A stretch of 35,906 nucleotides of DNA from the IMG/VR virus record IMGVR_UViG_3300032299_000754, positions 1-35,906 of that record. One strand, 5' to 3'. Both the position numbers and the translations under genes were made by a program. Positions within the stretch are counted from its first letter, which is position 1. Each line of letters begins with the position of its first letter. Source of the stretch: a virus. Of this stretch, positions 20,330 through 28,426 are shown piece by piece. The notes beneath the pieces were generated by a model. The model was not told the DNA's origin. It searched no databases and saw only the letters and a program-made list of their open reading frames with translations.

Positions 20330-21219
20330 GCTGGCACGTCAGGGAACAATGAAGAAAAGTCCGTCTCGGGATTGACGCGACGCGGCAGAATGTCAGGGCG
20401 GCCAGTCACGTTGATGTCGCCTTGATACAACGCAACAGGGTTCGGCGAAGCAACCCACTCGCTGTTTTTGAAGTCAAACACCATCGCCCTGCGCTTCTCG
20501 CCTCCAGCGATGAAGTTCCACCCCACGTCGGGGAGTTGGAGCTTCCATCCCGTCTGTCGGTACATTATTTGGGCCGACGTTGCCCAGTAAGAAATCACAG
20601 TCCAGTTGAAGAAACCCACCGTGTATTCGGCGTTGACTCCAGTGATCTTCCAAGTGTGAGTCGGACCACCGAACCACTGCGCGTTGTTGATGCTGTTGGT
20701 GTTAGACACCAGCGATGTCGGAAAGTTCGCGTAGTTCTTTTTCATCGTGGCCTTCGTCATCGTTTCTTCCGTGACAAGGCCTTCAAAGTAGTCGTTCGCG
20801 GAGTTGGTGAGCGGTCGCATCGTGCCATTCCCGCTGCCCTCATACCAGAAGAGCGCGGGGACTTGACCCTGCGCTGCCTCAAACGACCACTGTGCCGCCT
20901 GTGCGGTCGGCGTCAGGAGGTCGTTGGCGGTGAGCAGCCCGTACTCGGCCACGATCTGAATGTGATATGGCGAGTCGCCGAACCGCTCCGTGAGCGTGTA
21001 TTTCCGCAGGCCAAGCGACGGGTACTCGGGATGCGACTGCCCCCACGTTGAAAGGCCCGCCGCTGCAGTCACCTGCGTCGCCACTGTCTCGACAGCCGCC
21101 GCCGTCAGCGTGTCATCCGACAACGTGCAGACCCACGACCGCTTCGCCACGCGGTCGCCCACGCGGTCGATGTCGTACTCGCGTGCCAGTTCGGTAGTGA
21201 GAACTACGGTCGTTGACAT
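20326..21219 (-). CDS. Distal tail / tail-tip protein
   Basis: 297 residues starting with an ATG that shares one base with the tape-measure TAA stop. Beta-rich with many aromatic residues in the middle (W-F-G-G-P-T-H-T-W-K-I-T-G, F-N-W-T-V-I-S-Y-W-A). The N-terminus has V-V-L-T-T-E-L-A-R-E-Y as first strands. In siphoviruses the gene after the tape measure usually encodes the distal tail protein. I do not recognise a family directly, so the call rests on position and profile. Confidence 0.65.
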   Translation of the reverse strand: MSTTVVLTTELAREYDIDRVGDRVAKRSWVCTLSDDTLTAAAVETVATQVTAAAGLSTWGQSHPEYPSLGLRKYTLTERFGDSPYHIQIVAEYGLLTANDLLTPTAQAAQWSFEAAQGQVPALFWYEGSGNGTMRPLTNSANDYFEGLVTEETMTKATMKKNYANFPTSLVSNTNSINNAQWFGGPTHTWKITGVNAEYTVGFFNWTVISYWATSAQIMYRQTGWKLQLPDVGWNFIAGGEKRRAMVFDFKNSEWVASPNPVALYQGDINVTGRPDILPRRVNPETDFSSLFPDVPA

Positions 21220-24200
21220 TATCGCTGCCCGAATGAGGAGTAGCCAACGATGGCCACGGGTGAGTTGAAGTAGTTGCTGCTCGCCTGCCCGATGCCAAGC
21301 GCGATGGCCTCAAGGTACTTGGTTTGCAAACGCTGCTGAATCAACGCGGGGTCTTGCCCATTGGCGATTGTTTGCAGCACGAGGCTCGCGCCTTCCGTGG
21401 TGCGAACGTCCTGCGACTTGATCGTGGTGGAGCCGAGCGTGTTCAGCTTCTCAAGCCGCTCCTCCTGCCGCTTCGCCTCGGCGGCTGCGGCCCTCTGCTG
21501 CTCCTCGAATATCTTCGCCTGCTCTTGAGCGTAGGCCTCCTGAGCCTTCTGCTGCTGTTGCTGGTAGGCGTTGGCGGCGGCCAGTTGCTGCTCTTGATAG
21601 GCCCGCTGATCCACTAGCAGTTGCTTCTGATCTACGATCTGCTTCTGGCGTCCTTCTGAGATTTGCTGCTCAACGGTCAACGCTTCCCTGAGTTGGTTGA
21701 CCCGTTCCACCGCTGCGGCCGATGCCTGCCTGTCACCTTGCTCGCGTGCGGCCTGGAGCGACTGCCGCTCAAGGTTTAACTGCTGCTCAATCGCCTCGAC
21801 GTTGAACGCGGCTTGCTGGCGACGAGCCGCAACCTCTTCGGCAGCAGCGATTTCGTTGCTTGTTTGCTGCGTCAAAAAGCCTTTCACGCGCTCGTTTGCG
21901 GCAGTTTGCTGGTTGAAAATCGCGCTCGCTGCCTCGTCGCGTGCCGCCTTCTCTTTCTGTCGCACGGCTTCAATCTGTTTGAGGCGATCTTCAAAGATGC
22001 TGCGCTGTCTGCTGATTTCCTTTTCGTACACATCGCTTGAAAGGATGACCCCATCCCTGGCTTGCTGTTGGGCCAAGGCCACACCTTCCTGCAACTTCAT
22101 CGCCGCTTCGGCCCCGGCGTTGCCAAACTCGCCAGCCTTGTCAACCAAATCGGAAACGCTTTGCGACGTGTTGTTGAACGCGTCCGCAAAACCATTAGCA
22201 AAACCTTGGTCAATCGCCTGCTGCTGATCCTCTAACTTGGCTCGCAGTTGATCGAGTTGTGCCAAGCGTACCGCAGCAGCGTCGGCGGATTCCTTGTCGC
22301 TCTTGGCCCTTGCGTCAGCCAGTTGCTTCTCCGCTGCGGCCTGCTGCTCAATGACAAACTGAATGTCCTTTTGCACTTTTGCAGCAGAGTCGTTCGGGTT
22401 CAGCAGTTCTTCGATCCGCTTCTTGTCATCTTCCGCCTTCTTCTTTGCCTCGTCAGCAGCCTTCTTGGTTGCATCGGCTACCTTCTTGATTGCATCAATC
22501 TGCTTCTCGTATTCGGCGGTAGCGTTGGCGACGCCGCGAGCGTATTGCTCAGCGTTCAAGTCTGCCTCGTTGGCCTGCTCTTGAAGGTCAGCGAGTGCCT
22601 GCTGGAACTCGTAAGCAGCGTCGAATCCAGCCTGACCAAACTCAGCGGACTTGGCGATGATGCCGTCGAGTGCCTTGCTGCCAGCCTCAAACGCCTTTTC
22701 CAAATCTTCTTGTGCCTTGATCGCTGCCTTGGCCGCGTCCTCTGTCTCCTCTGCGGTGAGGGCTACAGCCGCTGCGGTCTTTTCCGCAGTAGCCTCAATG
22801 CCGCCAAAGATAGCTCCAAGAAAACCTCGCACCGATTCAATAGCGTCGTTGATGCCCGTCCAGAACTCCGTGACGTACTTGCTCGCCTCGTCGATAGCCT
22901 GCCCAACTGCACGTCCAGCAACGGCAAGCGGCTCCAGTGCCGTCGCAATGAGGTTCAGCACAACAGACGCAACTTGAGCAATCCCGTTGATGAACAACCC
23001 AAAAACGCTCAGCACAGGCGAGAACGCGTCAAGCAGGTTGCCCAATGCCCGCCCAAACGACGTAATAGCGGGTGCGAATCCTTCGGCCAGCGACTGCACT
23101 TGCCCGATGAACGGGGTCAGCAGTTCGCGGCCGAGACCCAGCGCGCTCCGCTGCAAGTTCTCAAATGCTCCGTCAAGTTCAAGCAAGCGGTCTTTGTCGA
23201 GGTCGGTAATCGCTCCGCCAAAACGACGCACCGCCAACTCCGCGCCGGGCAGTTCGCCAAACGCACGGATCAGCGACTCGCCGCCCTTGCCAAGGACGTC
23301 AAGTTGCAGTTGTGCTTGTCGTGCTGGCTCGGGAATCTGCTCAAGCGCAGTTGCTACTCGCGAAGCAAACTCGGTCGGATCGTTCTGCCCTTGCTGGATT
23401 TGCTCTAGTGAGAAGCCCAGTTGCTGCAACCCCTTGTACGCGTCGCCCGTTCCCTTTGCTGCGTCCGATAGCCGCTTGCCGAACCGTTGCACACCAGCAG
23501 CCAACGCGTCCACCGAAACCCCAGCGCGGCTCGCTGCTTCATCCAGAACTTGAATCGCCTGGAAGCCTACGCCCGCCTGCCTCGCAGCAAACGACAACTC
23601 CTCTACCTTGCCAGCAAGGTTCGCCAACGCGGGGCTGGCTGCGGCGGTTGATGCCGCCAATGCAGCAACGCCTGCCACGGCAATCCCTACGGGGTTCGCC
23701 AGCGCAGCAAGCGCGGTTCCAGCCGCGCCTAGACCCTGCGACAGCCCACCAGCAGCCAGCCGACTGACTCCCTCGGCTGCACTCGCCAGACCGGACAGCC
23801 TGCCAGCCACATTGCCAATCGGTCCCGGCAACGCGGACAGCACGCCGCTGAGTTCGTTGAACTTGAGTTTGCCAGCGTCGCCAGCACCGGCTGACTCTTT
23901 CCCAAACTTGTCAGCGGCAAGCGTCGCCTTCGCGTAGTCTTTGGAGACACGCTGCAACGCCGTGGAATACTCGGCCTCAGTGAGCAAGCCCGCCTTGCGG
24001 AGCGCGTTGAGTTCCCGCGTCGATACTCCGTAGTCTCGTTGTGCCTTCTGCTCCTTGGTAAGATTGGCTTCAACAATCGCAGCGGCTCGCGTTGCCTGAT
24101 CCGCTCGCGTCTTGTCGGCGGCGGCAGCGGTCTTGGCCGCTTCGGCTGCTGCTGCCGCCGCAGCCTTGTTCGCACCACTCGCCTCGGCGGCAGCACGGTT

Positions 24201-24611
24201 GAACGTCTCCTGCTCAATCGCACCGAGTTTCAGCAGTTCGTTTAGCCTCGCCAGTTCTTCCGCCCGCTTCTCCTCCTCGGTTCGGTTGGCTACCGTGATG
24301 GCCGCACCTTCGCGGAACGCCTCTGCCGTCTTAGTGGCTTCTGCGGAAATCTTCTCAAACTCAGCCGCAAACTGCTCGCCGTCAATCTTGCCTGCGCGGA
24401 GAGCAGACTGCAAAAACGCAAGGTCAGTGGCGAACTGCTGCTGCGCCCTGCCCGCACCGCCGCTCGCGGTGGCAAACGTCTTGAACACCTCCGTGACCTT
24501 TGCGGCCTCGGTGTCCAGTTGCTTGAGCGCACGCTCAACAGGCGTGAGACTTTTCTGGATGCCAGTGGCATCCGCAGAAATCTTCAACGCTAGTCCGAGC
24601 ACGCTTGCCAT
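21219..24611 (-). CDS. Tail tape measure protein
   Basis: 1130 residues; ATG shares a base with the T-frame stop (TGATG). Long predicted coiled-coil stretches (Ala/Glu/Gln/Lys-rich at about 80-260 and 600-1080) flank a hydrophobic Gly/Ala-rich region (about 250-340) and more membrane-like segments near 540-580, the classic tape measure layout. It sets tail length and usually takes part in DNA entry at the membrane. At roughly 0.15 nm per residue it implies a tail near 170 nm. Gene order, right after the frameshifting chaperone pair, confirms the call. Internal repeats of the form Q-Q-x-A-x-x are abundant. Confidence 0.92.
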   Translation of the reverse strand: MASVLGLALKISADATGIQKSLTPVERALKQLDTEAAKVTEVFKTFATASGGAGRAQQQFATDLAFLQSALRAGKIDGEQFAAEFEKISAEATKTAEAFREGAAITVANRTEEEKRAEELARLNELLKLGAIEQETFNRAAAEASGANKAAAAAAAEAAKTAAAADKTRADQATRAAAIVEANLTKEQKAQRDYGVSTRELNALRKAGLLTEAEYSTALQRVSKDYAKATLAADKFGKESAGAGDAGKLKFNELSGVLSALPGPIGNVAGRLSGLASAAEGVSRLAAGGLSQGLGAAGTALAALANPVGIAVAGVAALAASTAAASPALANLAGKVEELSFAARQAGVGFQAIQVLDEAASRAGVSVDALAAGVQRFGKRLSDAAKGTGDAYKGLQQLGFSLEQIQQGQNDPTEFASRVATALEQIPEPARQAQLQLDVLGKGGESLIRAFGELPGAELAVRRFGGAITDLDKDRLLELDGAFENLQRSALGLGRELLTPFIGQVQSLAEGFAPAITSFGRALGNLLDAFSPVLSVFGLFINGIAQVASVVLNLIATALEPLAVAGRAVGQAIDEASKYVTEFWTGINDAIESVRGFLGAIFGGIEATAEKTAAAVALTAEETEDAAKAAIKAQEDLEKAFEAGSKALDGIIAKSAEFGQAGFDAAYEFQQALADLQEQANEADLNAEQYARGVANATAEYEKQIDAIKKVADATKKAADEAKKKAEDDKKRIEELLNPNDSAAKVQKDIQFVIEQQAAAEKQLADARAKSDKESADAAAVRLAQLDQLRAKLEDQQQAIDQGFANGFADAFNNTSQSVSDLVDKAGEFGNAGAEAAMKLQEGVALAQQQARDGVILSSDVYEKEISRQRSIFEDRLKQIEAVRQKEKAARDEAASAIFNQQTAANERVKGFLTQQTSNEIAAAEEVAARRQQAAFNVEAIEQQLNLERQSLQAAREQGDRQASAAAVERVNQLREALTVEQQISEGRQKQIVDQKQLLVDQRAYQEQQLAAANAYQQQQQKAQEAYAQEQAKIFEEQQRAAAAEAKRQEERLEKLNTLGSTTIKSQDVRTTEGASLVLQTIANGQDPALIQQRLQTKYLEAIALGIGQASSNYFNSPVAIVGYSSFGQR

Positions 24612-25296
24612 CAGTCAAATCCCAGTTGCTTCTTCAAGTCCATGATCGCTTCTTTCGCTTGCAAGATGTGCTGCGGTGGTGTCTCAATCGGATTGAAGTC
24701 GCTGGCTTTTGGGCATTGTCCTCGTGCGCTGTAGGGAGCCATCATCGCGGAGACGAGCAGACCTGTTTGCGCCCATGAGTCGGGGATCGCTTGAAAGTGA
24801 CGGACGTATGCCATCCACTCCGCAAGTTCTCGCGTTGTCATGCGGCGTTCCAGTTCGCCGACCGTCATTCCTAGATGCCCCGCCAGCCGAAACAAGAACT
24901 GTCTCGACGGACGGAGATTTAGTTTTTTGCGAGTTCCTCCACGTCTGCCTCGCTCATCGCGTTGTGGCTCATCGCCTTTTCAAAGAGCGTAGACACAACC
25001 TTCGCCGACTTGCTTGCGAGGCTGGCGATCTGCTCGTCGGTGAACAGCCGCTCGCCGCTCTCGGGGTGGCACAGGCAGCGGGCGAGGAACTTCGTGCGGA
25101 AGTTCTCGATGCCGCTTTCACGCTTGCCGATCCACTCGCGTTCGTAGCCGTCGCGTTCGCCGACCGTCATCACGCGGATGCCGAGCACCATCGGCTTTCC
25201 CTCAGCGTCGGGCCATTCTTTCACCGTGACCTTGAGGATGCCGAGGTCATCGGCGGCGAGGATTTGGGCTGCGAGTTCTGCTGCTGTGAGTGGCAT
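24611..25296 (-). CDS. Tail assembly chaperone GT (programmed -1 frameshift product)
   Basis: Join of the G frame (25296-24922) and the T frame (24922-24611), 228 residues. The G frame ends at an exact A-AAA-AAC slippery heptamer (24928-24922) directly before its TAA stop. A -1 slip continues as K-L-N-L-R-P-S-R and into the T frame, whose M-T-V-G-E-L-E-R-R-M and E-L-A-E-W-M-A-Y match the T-type domain (DUF4035-like) of lambda-like phages. The T frame has no proper start of its own (only a TTG without a site). Known: GT binds tape measure and recruits tube protein in a set ratio to G. Confidence 0.9.
24919..25296 (-). CDS. Tail assembly chaperone G
   Basis: 125 residues, unshifted product. 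N-terminal helix and beta strands (L-K-V-T-V-K-E-W-P, V-L-G-I-R-V-M-T-V-G-E-R-D), then a helical acidic C-terminus (E-Q-I-A-S-L-A-S-K-S-A-K-V-V-S-T-L-F) ending E-E-L-A-K-N. This matches gpG-like chaperones: the strand G-x-x-V-M-T-V-G-E-R-D is found in many. It precedes the tape measure and directly follows the tail tube genes, the fixed place for this protein. The last two codons are the slippery site. Confidence 0.85.
   Translation of the reverse strand: MPLTAAELAAQILAADDLGILKVTVKEWPDAEGKPMVLGIRVMTVGERDGYEREWIGKRESGIENFRTKFLARCLCHPESGERLFTDEQIASLASKSAKVVSTLFEKAMSHNAMSEADVEELAKN
24922..24928 (-). promoter_or_regulatory. Programmed -1 frameshift slippery site
   Basis: A-AAA-AAC in the G reading frame (X-XXY-YYZ), followed immediately by the TAA stop. 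After a one-base slip the T frame is open for 103 codons to the tape-measure start. This heptamer is among the most efficient in bacteria. Confidence 0.9.
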
Positions 25297-25298
25297 AC

Positions 25299-25622
25299 CT
25301 AAGACTCCATGACAATCTTGAAAACGCCGACGTACCGCGTCACGTCGTTGACGGCCCCGGTCGCACGAAGCGACTGACAGATGGCCTTCGTCGTGAAGGT
25401 CAGCCCGCCGCCGATCACTTGGAGCGTTGACTTAAGGCCGTACTGATCAGCCGTCAGCCGCGTCGTGGAATAGGACGATATCTCTATAGTCCCTGCGTCA
25501 AGAGTCCAGCGCGTCGAGCGGCTAAGTGGCAACTCGCCGCCACGCTGCACGTCGATCTTCGACACCTCACCGAACGCCGTGCCGTTCCAGACGGCAGTAA
25601 CACCAACGCAAGGAATCGCCAT
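25299..25622 (-). CDS. Tail tube-like protein
   Basis: 107 residues, almost all beta strand (A-V-W-N-G-T-A-F-G-E-V-S, G-T-I-E-I-S-S-Y-S-T, T-L-Q-V-I-G-G-G-L-T-F-T-T). Starts with the typical short M-A-I-P-C-V-G-V then a tube-like fold. Located between another tube-like gene and the G chaperone. It may be the major tube protein or a partner of it. The start codon and Shine-Dalgarno lie in a 7-bp hairpin (25621-25638), a possible control of output. Confidence 0.66.
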   Translation of the reverse strand: MAIPCVGVTAVWNGTAFGEVSKIDVQRGGELPLSRSTRWTLDAGTIEISSYSTTRLTADQYGLKSTLQVIGGGLTFTTKAICQSLRATGAVNDVTRYVGVFKIVMES

Positions 25623-25638
25623 GACGGGCCTCCGTCAT
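25621..25638 (-). promoter_or_regulatory. Hairpin enclosing ribosome site and start codon
   Basis: Transcribed strand ATGACGG-AGGC-CCGTCAT: a 7-bp stem and 4-base loop. The GGAGG Shine-Dalgarno spans stem and loop, and the right arm covers AT of the start codon. It may restrain translation of the 25299 gene unless the ribosome arrives from upstream. Confidence 0.5.
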
Positions 25639-25642
25639 GCAA

Positions 25643-26035
25643 CTACGAGCGAGCGATGCGGAGCGTAGCCTGCCCTCGGATCGCGTCGTTCGTCGCCAGC
25701 GTCAGCGTGCTGGCGTTGACGGTGTACGAAACGGCAGAAAACAGAGCAGTCCCGCTCACGGTGATGAGGCAAGTTCCGGTCGATGCGTCGGCGATGATTG
25801 AACGGCCGAGGTAGTCAAACTGCACCGTGCGACCCGTGTCGCTCGTGCTGCCCTGGAGCGGTCTGTCGAGCGTGGCAATAGATGCACCTTGCGTGAGGCC
25901 AAGGTGCGATACGTCGATCTTCTCTTGGTCAGCCGTCGGGTCGGTAAACGAGACAACGATGTTGGTGACGGTGTAGAGGTCAGCCCCGAGCCGCAGGGTC
26001 GTGCCTGCACCGGCGTGTGGAGTCGTGATCGACAT
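25643..26035 (-). CDS. Major tail tube-like protein
   Basis: 130 residues, beta-rich. It shows I-V-V-S-F-T-D-P-T-A-D-Q-E-K-I-D-V-S-H-L (27-46), which resembles the tube motif of long-tailed phages in which a loop precedes D-V-S/T. Ala- and Gly-rich strands follow. Ribosome site CAGGAG lies over the end of the tail-terminator gene. Together with 25299 it is the only candidate for the tail tube in the cluster; which of the two is the major tube is uncertain. Confidence 0.68.
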   Translation of the reverse strand: MSITTPHAGAGTTLRLGADLYTVTNIVVSFTDPTADQEKIDVSHLGLTQGASIATLDRPLQGSTSDTGRTVQFDYLGRSIIADASTGTCLITVSGTALFSAVSYTVNASTLTLATNDAIRGQATLRIARS

Positions 26036-26041
26036 GGTGTG

Positions 26042-26461
26042 CTATATCTCCTGCCACATGATTGAGAAAGTCTGCGTCACGCTGTAGACCGGAGGAATGT
26101 CGCCTCCCGCCAACTGGATGAACCCGTCTGCCTCGTTGTCGAGGCTTACGTTGTCCACTACTACCGAGTCTGACGGCGATCCCCCATACCCATCCAGAGC
26201 ACGTCGCACGCGGTCGGCGAGGTCTCTTACTGCCTCATACGTCTCGGCGTAGAGGTCGACAGACATCACAACGGTGGGCATTCCCATCGGGCCAGCAAGC
26301 GTGTGCGACCGCTGGACGCCAGACCGCCGCCACGTTGCAAACGGCAGAGCAGCCGTCGCCGGGGCGATCACGGGATACACTCTCGTCCCCACCACAGCCG
26401 CCACCGCCGGGTCGGACACGAGGACAGCGGCAAGACTTTGCTCAGGGCTCTTGAGGGGCAT
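26042..26461 (-). CDS. Tail terminator/completion protein (DUF3168-like)
   Basis: 139 residues with the DUF3168/gpU-like pattern: L-A-A-V-L-V-S-D-P-A-V-A-A-V-V-G-T-R-V-Y-P (about 10-30), P-F-A-T-W-R-R-S-G (about 40-48), V-D-L-Y-A-E-T-Y-E-A-V-R-D-L-A-D-R-V-R-R-A-L-D-G-Y (about 68-92) and a terminal F-S-I-M-W-Q-E. Caps the tail tube and joins it to the head. Position right after the gp10-like gene agrees. No good ribosome site is seen: a short CCGCA/TGCGG hairpin (26463-26475) sits directly before the ATG. Confidence 0.82.
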   Translation of the reverse strand: MPLKSPEQSLAAVLVSDPAVAAVVGTRVYPVIAPATAALPFATWRRSGVQRSHTLAGPMGMPTVVMSVDLYAETYEAVRDLADRVRRALDGYGGSPSDSVVVDNVSLDNEADGFIQLAGGDIPPVYSVTQTFSIMWQEI

Positions 26462-26498
26462 ACCGCACTATGCGGCACGCCCCCCCGCCCCATGCAGC

Positions 26499-27302
26499 CT
26501 AGAGCGTGTCCGTGCCGCTGGCGGAACCAGAATCCCTGTACCGGAGGGCGGCCCATGCTTGCTCCAGCGTCAACGCAAGGTCGCGTCGCAGCGAATCAGC
26601 CACGAGGGATTGCGTCTGCTCCCACGCTGTCTTGAGCGGAGGCATCCCTGTAGCACCGCCGATTGGCATCTCGGGAATGATGATTGGCGTTTTTGATTTG
26701 CGAAAAAACGCCTTCGGATAGGCGGGGTCAGTCTGCACCCGACCGTCGCCGACAGACTTCGCTATCGAGAACGGCCCGAGCTTGTTGAACGACGATGCGA
26801 TGTAGGTCGGCGTTCGTTCCTCAACGGTGTGAAGAACGCCCTTGCCCATCACCAGTTCCCACTGCCCATTCCGGCGACGTGCAAACGGCTTGGTCGGGCT
26901 TTTTCTGGCGTAGACTCGCCGCTTGGCCTGAGTGATCTTTCGCTCCTTCGTGCCGAACTCAACAAGCCCCTGATGAAACGCTCGATCCTTGCCAGCCCGC
27001 ACGCTGCCGCCTGCGGCACTACTGGAAGCACCACTACCAGCCCGCGTGTAACCGACGACCCCAACTGCCACGCCGTCCTGCTTGTAGGTGACAACCTTGC
27101 TCGAAACAGCACGCTTGAGGTTCCCCGTTGGGCCGACAGGCGTGATGTACCGAAGGTAGTTCACCGTAGGCTTGATGGCCTTGCGGATGATCGGTGCAAG
27201 GATTTCCGCAGCCTGCTTGTTCGGAAAAAACCGCTGGATTGACTGCCTCAGGTTAGTGAGTTCCGCAGTGTTGATGTCAAGCCTAATTCCGGCGACTGCC
27301 AT
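26499..27302 (-). CDS. HK97 gp10-like neck / minor tail protein
   Basis: 267 residues from ATG 27302, sharing one base with the upstream stop (TGATG). A basic helical N-terminus (T-N-L-R-Q-S-I-Q-R-F-F, A-I-K-P-T-V-N-Y-L-R), then P-V-G-P-T-G-N-L-K-R-A-V (about 57-68), typical of gp10-like proteins, followed by V-A-V-G-V-V-G-Y-T and H-Q-G-L-V-E-F-G-T (about 112-120), the family's conserved E-F-G-T. It is longer than most (usually 130-160), because of an insert with K-P-F-A-R-R-R-N-G and a C-terminal helical region. Neck protein joining head and tail. Confidence 0.82.
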   Translation of the reverse strand: MAVAGIRLDINTAELTNLRQSIQRFFPNKQAAEILAPIIRKAIKPTVNYLRYITPVGPTGNLKRAVSSKVVTYKQDGVAVGVVGYTRAGSGASSSAAGGSVRAGKDRAFHQGLVEFGTKERKITQAKRRVYARKSPTKPFARRRNGQWELVMGKGVLHTVEERTPTYIASSFNKLGPFSIAKSVGDGRVQTDPAYPKAFFRKSKTPIIIPEMPIGGATGMPPLKTAWEQTQSLVADSLRRDLALTLEQAWAALRYRDSGSASGTDTL

Positions 27303-27622
27303 CAGACCGTCTCCTGACAAATCAGTTCGTGGATGCTGCGGTTCTCATGCTCAAGGATTGAGATGATTTCCAGAGTGCGGCCACGCCACGACAGCCGCAT
27401 CTTCGATGTGAGGCCAGTGAGGTATCGCATCTTCACGCGGTGCGAGAGTTCAATCTGCTGCTGGCCCGCCAGAAGGTACTCGCGTGCCGTCACGCCGTTC
27501 ACGCTGGCCCACACTTCGGCAAACGTAGACCACTCAGAAATAGCCTCGCCCAAGCGGTTCCGATTCTCGGTCGCCTGCTGCACCGTCACGCGTTCGCGGA
27601 GCGTCCCGGCATCAAGAGCCAT
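27302..27622 (-). CDS. Head-tail joining protein (Phage_H_T_join)
   Basis: 106 residues matching the head-tail adaptor/head-closure family: L-R-E-R-V-T-V-Q-Q (8-16), W-x-x-x-x-E-V-W-A-S-V-N (about 31-42), G-V-T-A-R-E, then H-R-V-K-M-R-Y-L-T-G-L-T (about 61-72) and R-T-L-E-I-I-S-I (about 83-90). It is short, beta-rich and located between connectors and gp10 as expected. The start overlaps the end of the upstream paralogue gene by 11 bases. Confidence 0.88.
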   Translation of the reverse strand: MALDAGTLRERVTVQQATENRNRLGEAISEWSTFAEVWASVNGVTAREYLLAGQQQIELSHRVKMRYLTGLTSKMRLSWRGRTLEIISILEHENRSIHELICQETV

Positions 27623-28013
27623 ACATCACCGCCGTGTAAGTGGCTGTCCCGCTGTTGGTTCGGATGGTAAAGCCGTCGATGCCGCTTTGCTCTGGATGCA
27701 GCACGACAGGCGTATTGGCGATGACGCGGGAATATGCCGAACCAGACACCTCCGACAACTGCGCCTCGGCGGAACAGATGAACGCAATCACGCTCACGCC
27801 GTTTTCAAACGAGACGATTGAACCAGCAGCGTTTCTGTACGTTGAGGGATCAGTCAGGAAAGTTTGGTTTGACGCTCCAACAGTGCCGGTGACCACGGCC
27901 ACCTTGCCTGTCAGATACTCACGCGATGCACTCAGGCTCACGACATTGAGCGACTCGTCGCCGTCTTTGTCATGAAACGTCGCGTCAACGCTGATGCGGC
28001 CTTCGATGCTCAC
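27612..28013 (-). CDS. Small beta-rich head-tail region protein (paralogue B)
   Basis: 133 residues, ATGA overlap with the next gene upstream. It is clearly a paralogue of 28010-28426: both start M-x-x-x-G-R-x-x-V-D, followed by F-H-D, then E-Y-x-x-G-K-V-A-V-x-T-G-T and Y-R-N-A-A-G. The second half (S-G-I-D-G-F-T-I-R-T-N-S-G-T-A) is specific to this copy. No catalytic motif. It lies in the neck/tail-connector block, so probably a minor virion structural protein or decoration. Not identified further. Confidence 0.7.
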   Translation of the reverse strand: MSIEGRISVDATFHDKDGDESLNVVSLSASREYLTGKVAVVTGTVGASNQTFLTDPSTYRNAAGSIVSFENGVSVIAFICSAEAQLSEVSGSAYSRVIANTPVVLHPEQSGIDGFTIRTNSGTATYTAVMYGS

Positions 28014-28426
28014 GGGTTGAGGTTTTCGCAGAGGATGATCTTGTACGTTCCCGTCCCGACGCCACCCGTCATCTCAATCGAGGGGACGTATGCCGGATAG
28101 CAAGTCACAGCGGGAATACCCCTGAAAGAGCGCATCTGGAACTGCAAGTCGCCGTAGTCGTTCAACGCTCTCAAGTGGTCGCCGCTCCATGTGAAAATCA
28201 CTCGCTCCACCGAGTCCATGAGAACCGCTTGGCCTGCTGCGTTTCGGTAGGTTGTCTGCCCGATGGAACCAAACGTGATGGTCGCCGTCCCCGCCGTTCC
28301 CGTGATCACGGCGACCTTGCCTGATGGGTATTCCTCCGAGTGGTTCAGCGTCACGACCTTGATGGCCGACGTGCCGTTCACGTCGTGGAACAGCACGTCC
28401 ACGTTCACCCGTCCGTCGAGCGTCAT
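28010..28426 (-). CDS. Small beta-rich head-tail region protein (paralogue A)
   Basis: 138 residues; ATG at 28426 overlaps the connector stop (ATGA), and a longer start 15 bases upstream is less well supported. Shares M-T-L-D-G-R-V-N-V-D, F-H-D-V-N-G-T, E-Y-P-S-G-K-V-A-V-I-T-G-T and Y-R-N-A-A-G with paralogue B. The second halves differ: here I-F-T-W-S-G-D, F-Q-M-R-S-F-R-G-I-P and a Y-P-A-Y-V-P-S-I-E-M stretch. Tandem duplicates in a phage neck region suggest a pair with complementary roles in the virion, or one decoration and one accessory protein. Confidence 0.7.
   Translation of the reverse strand: MTLDGRVNVDVLFHDVNGTSAIKVVTLNHSEEYPSGKVAVITGTAGTATITFGSIGQTTYRNAAGQAVLMDSVERVIFTWSGDHLRALNDYGDLQFQMRSFRGIPAVTCYPAYVPSIEMTGGVGTGTYKIILCENLNP

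Noticed and set aside
22248-23408. 386-codon open frame on the plus strand
   Set aside because: Antisense to the tape measure gene; Leu/Ser/Arg-rich shadow of Gln/Ala/Glu codons. No supporting start.
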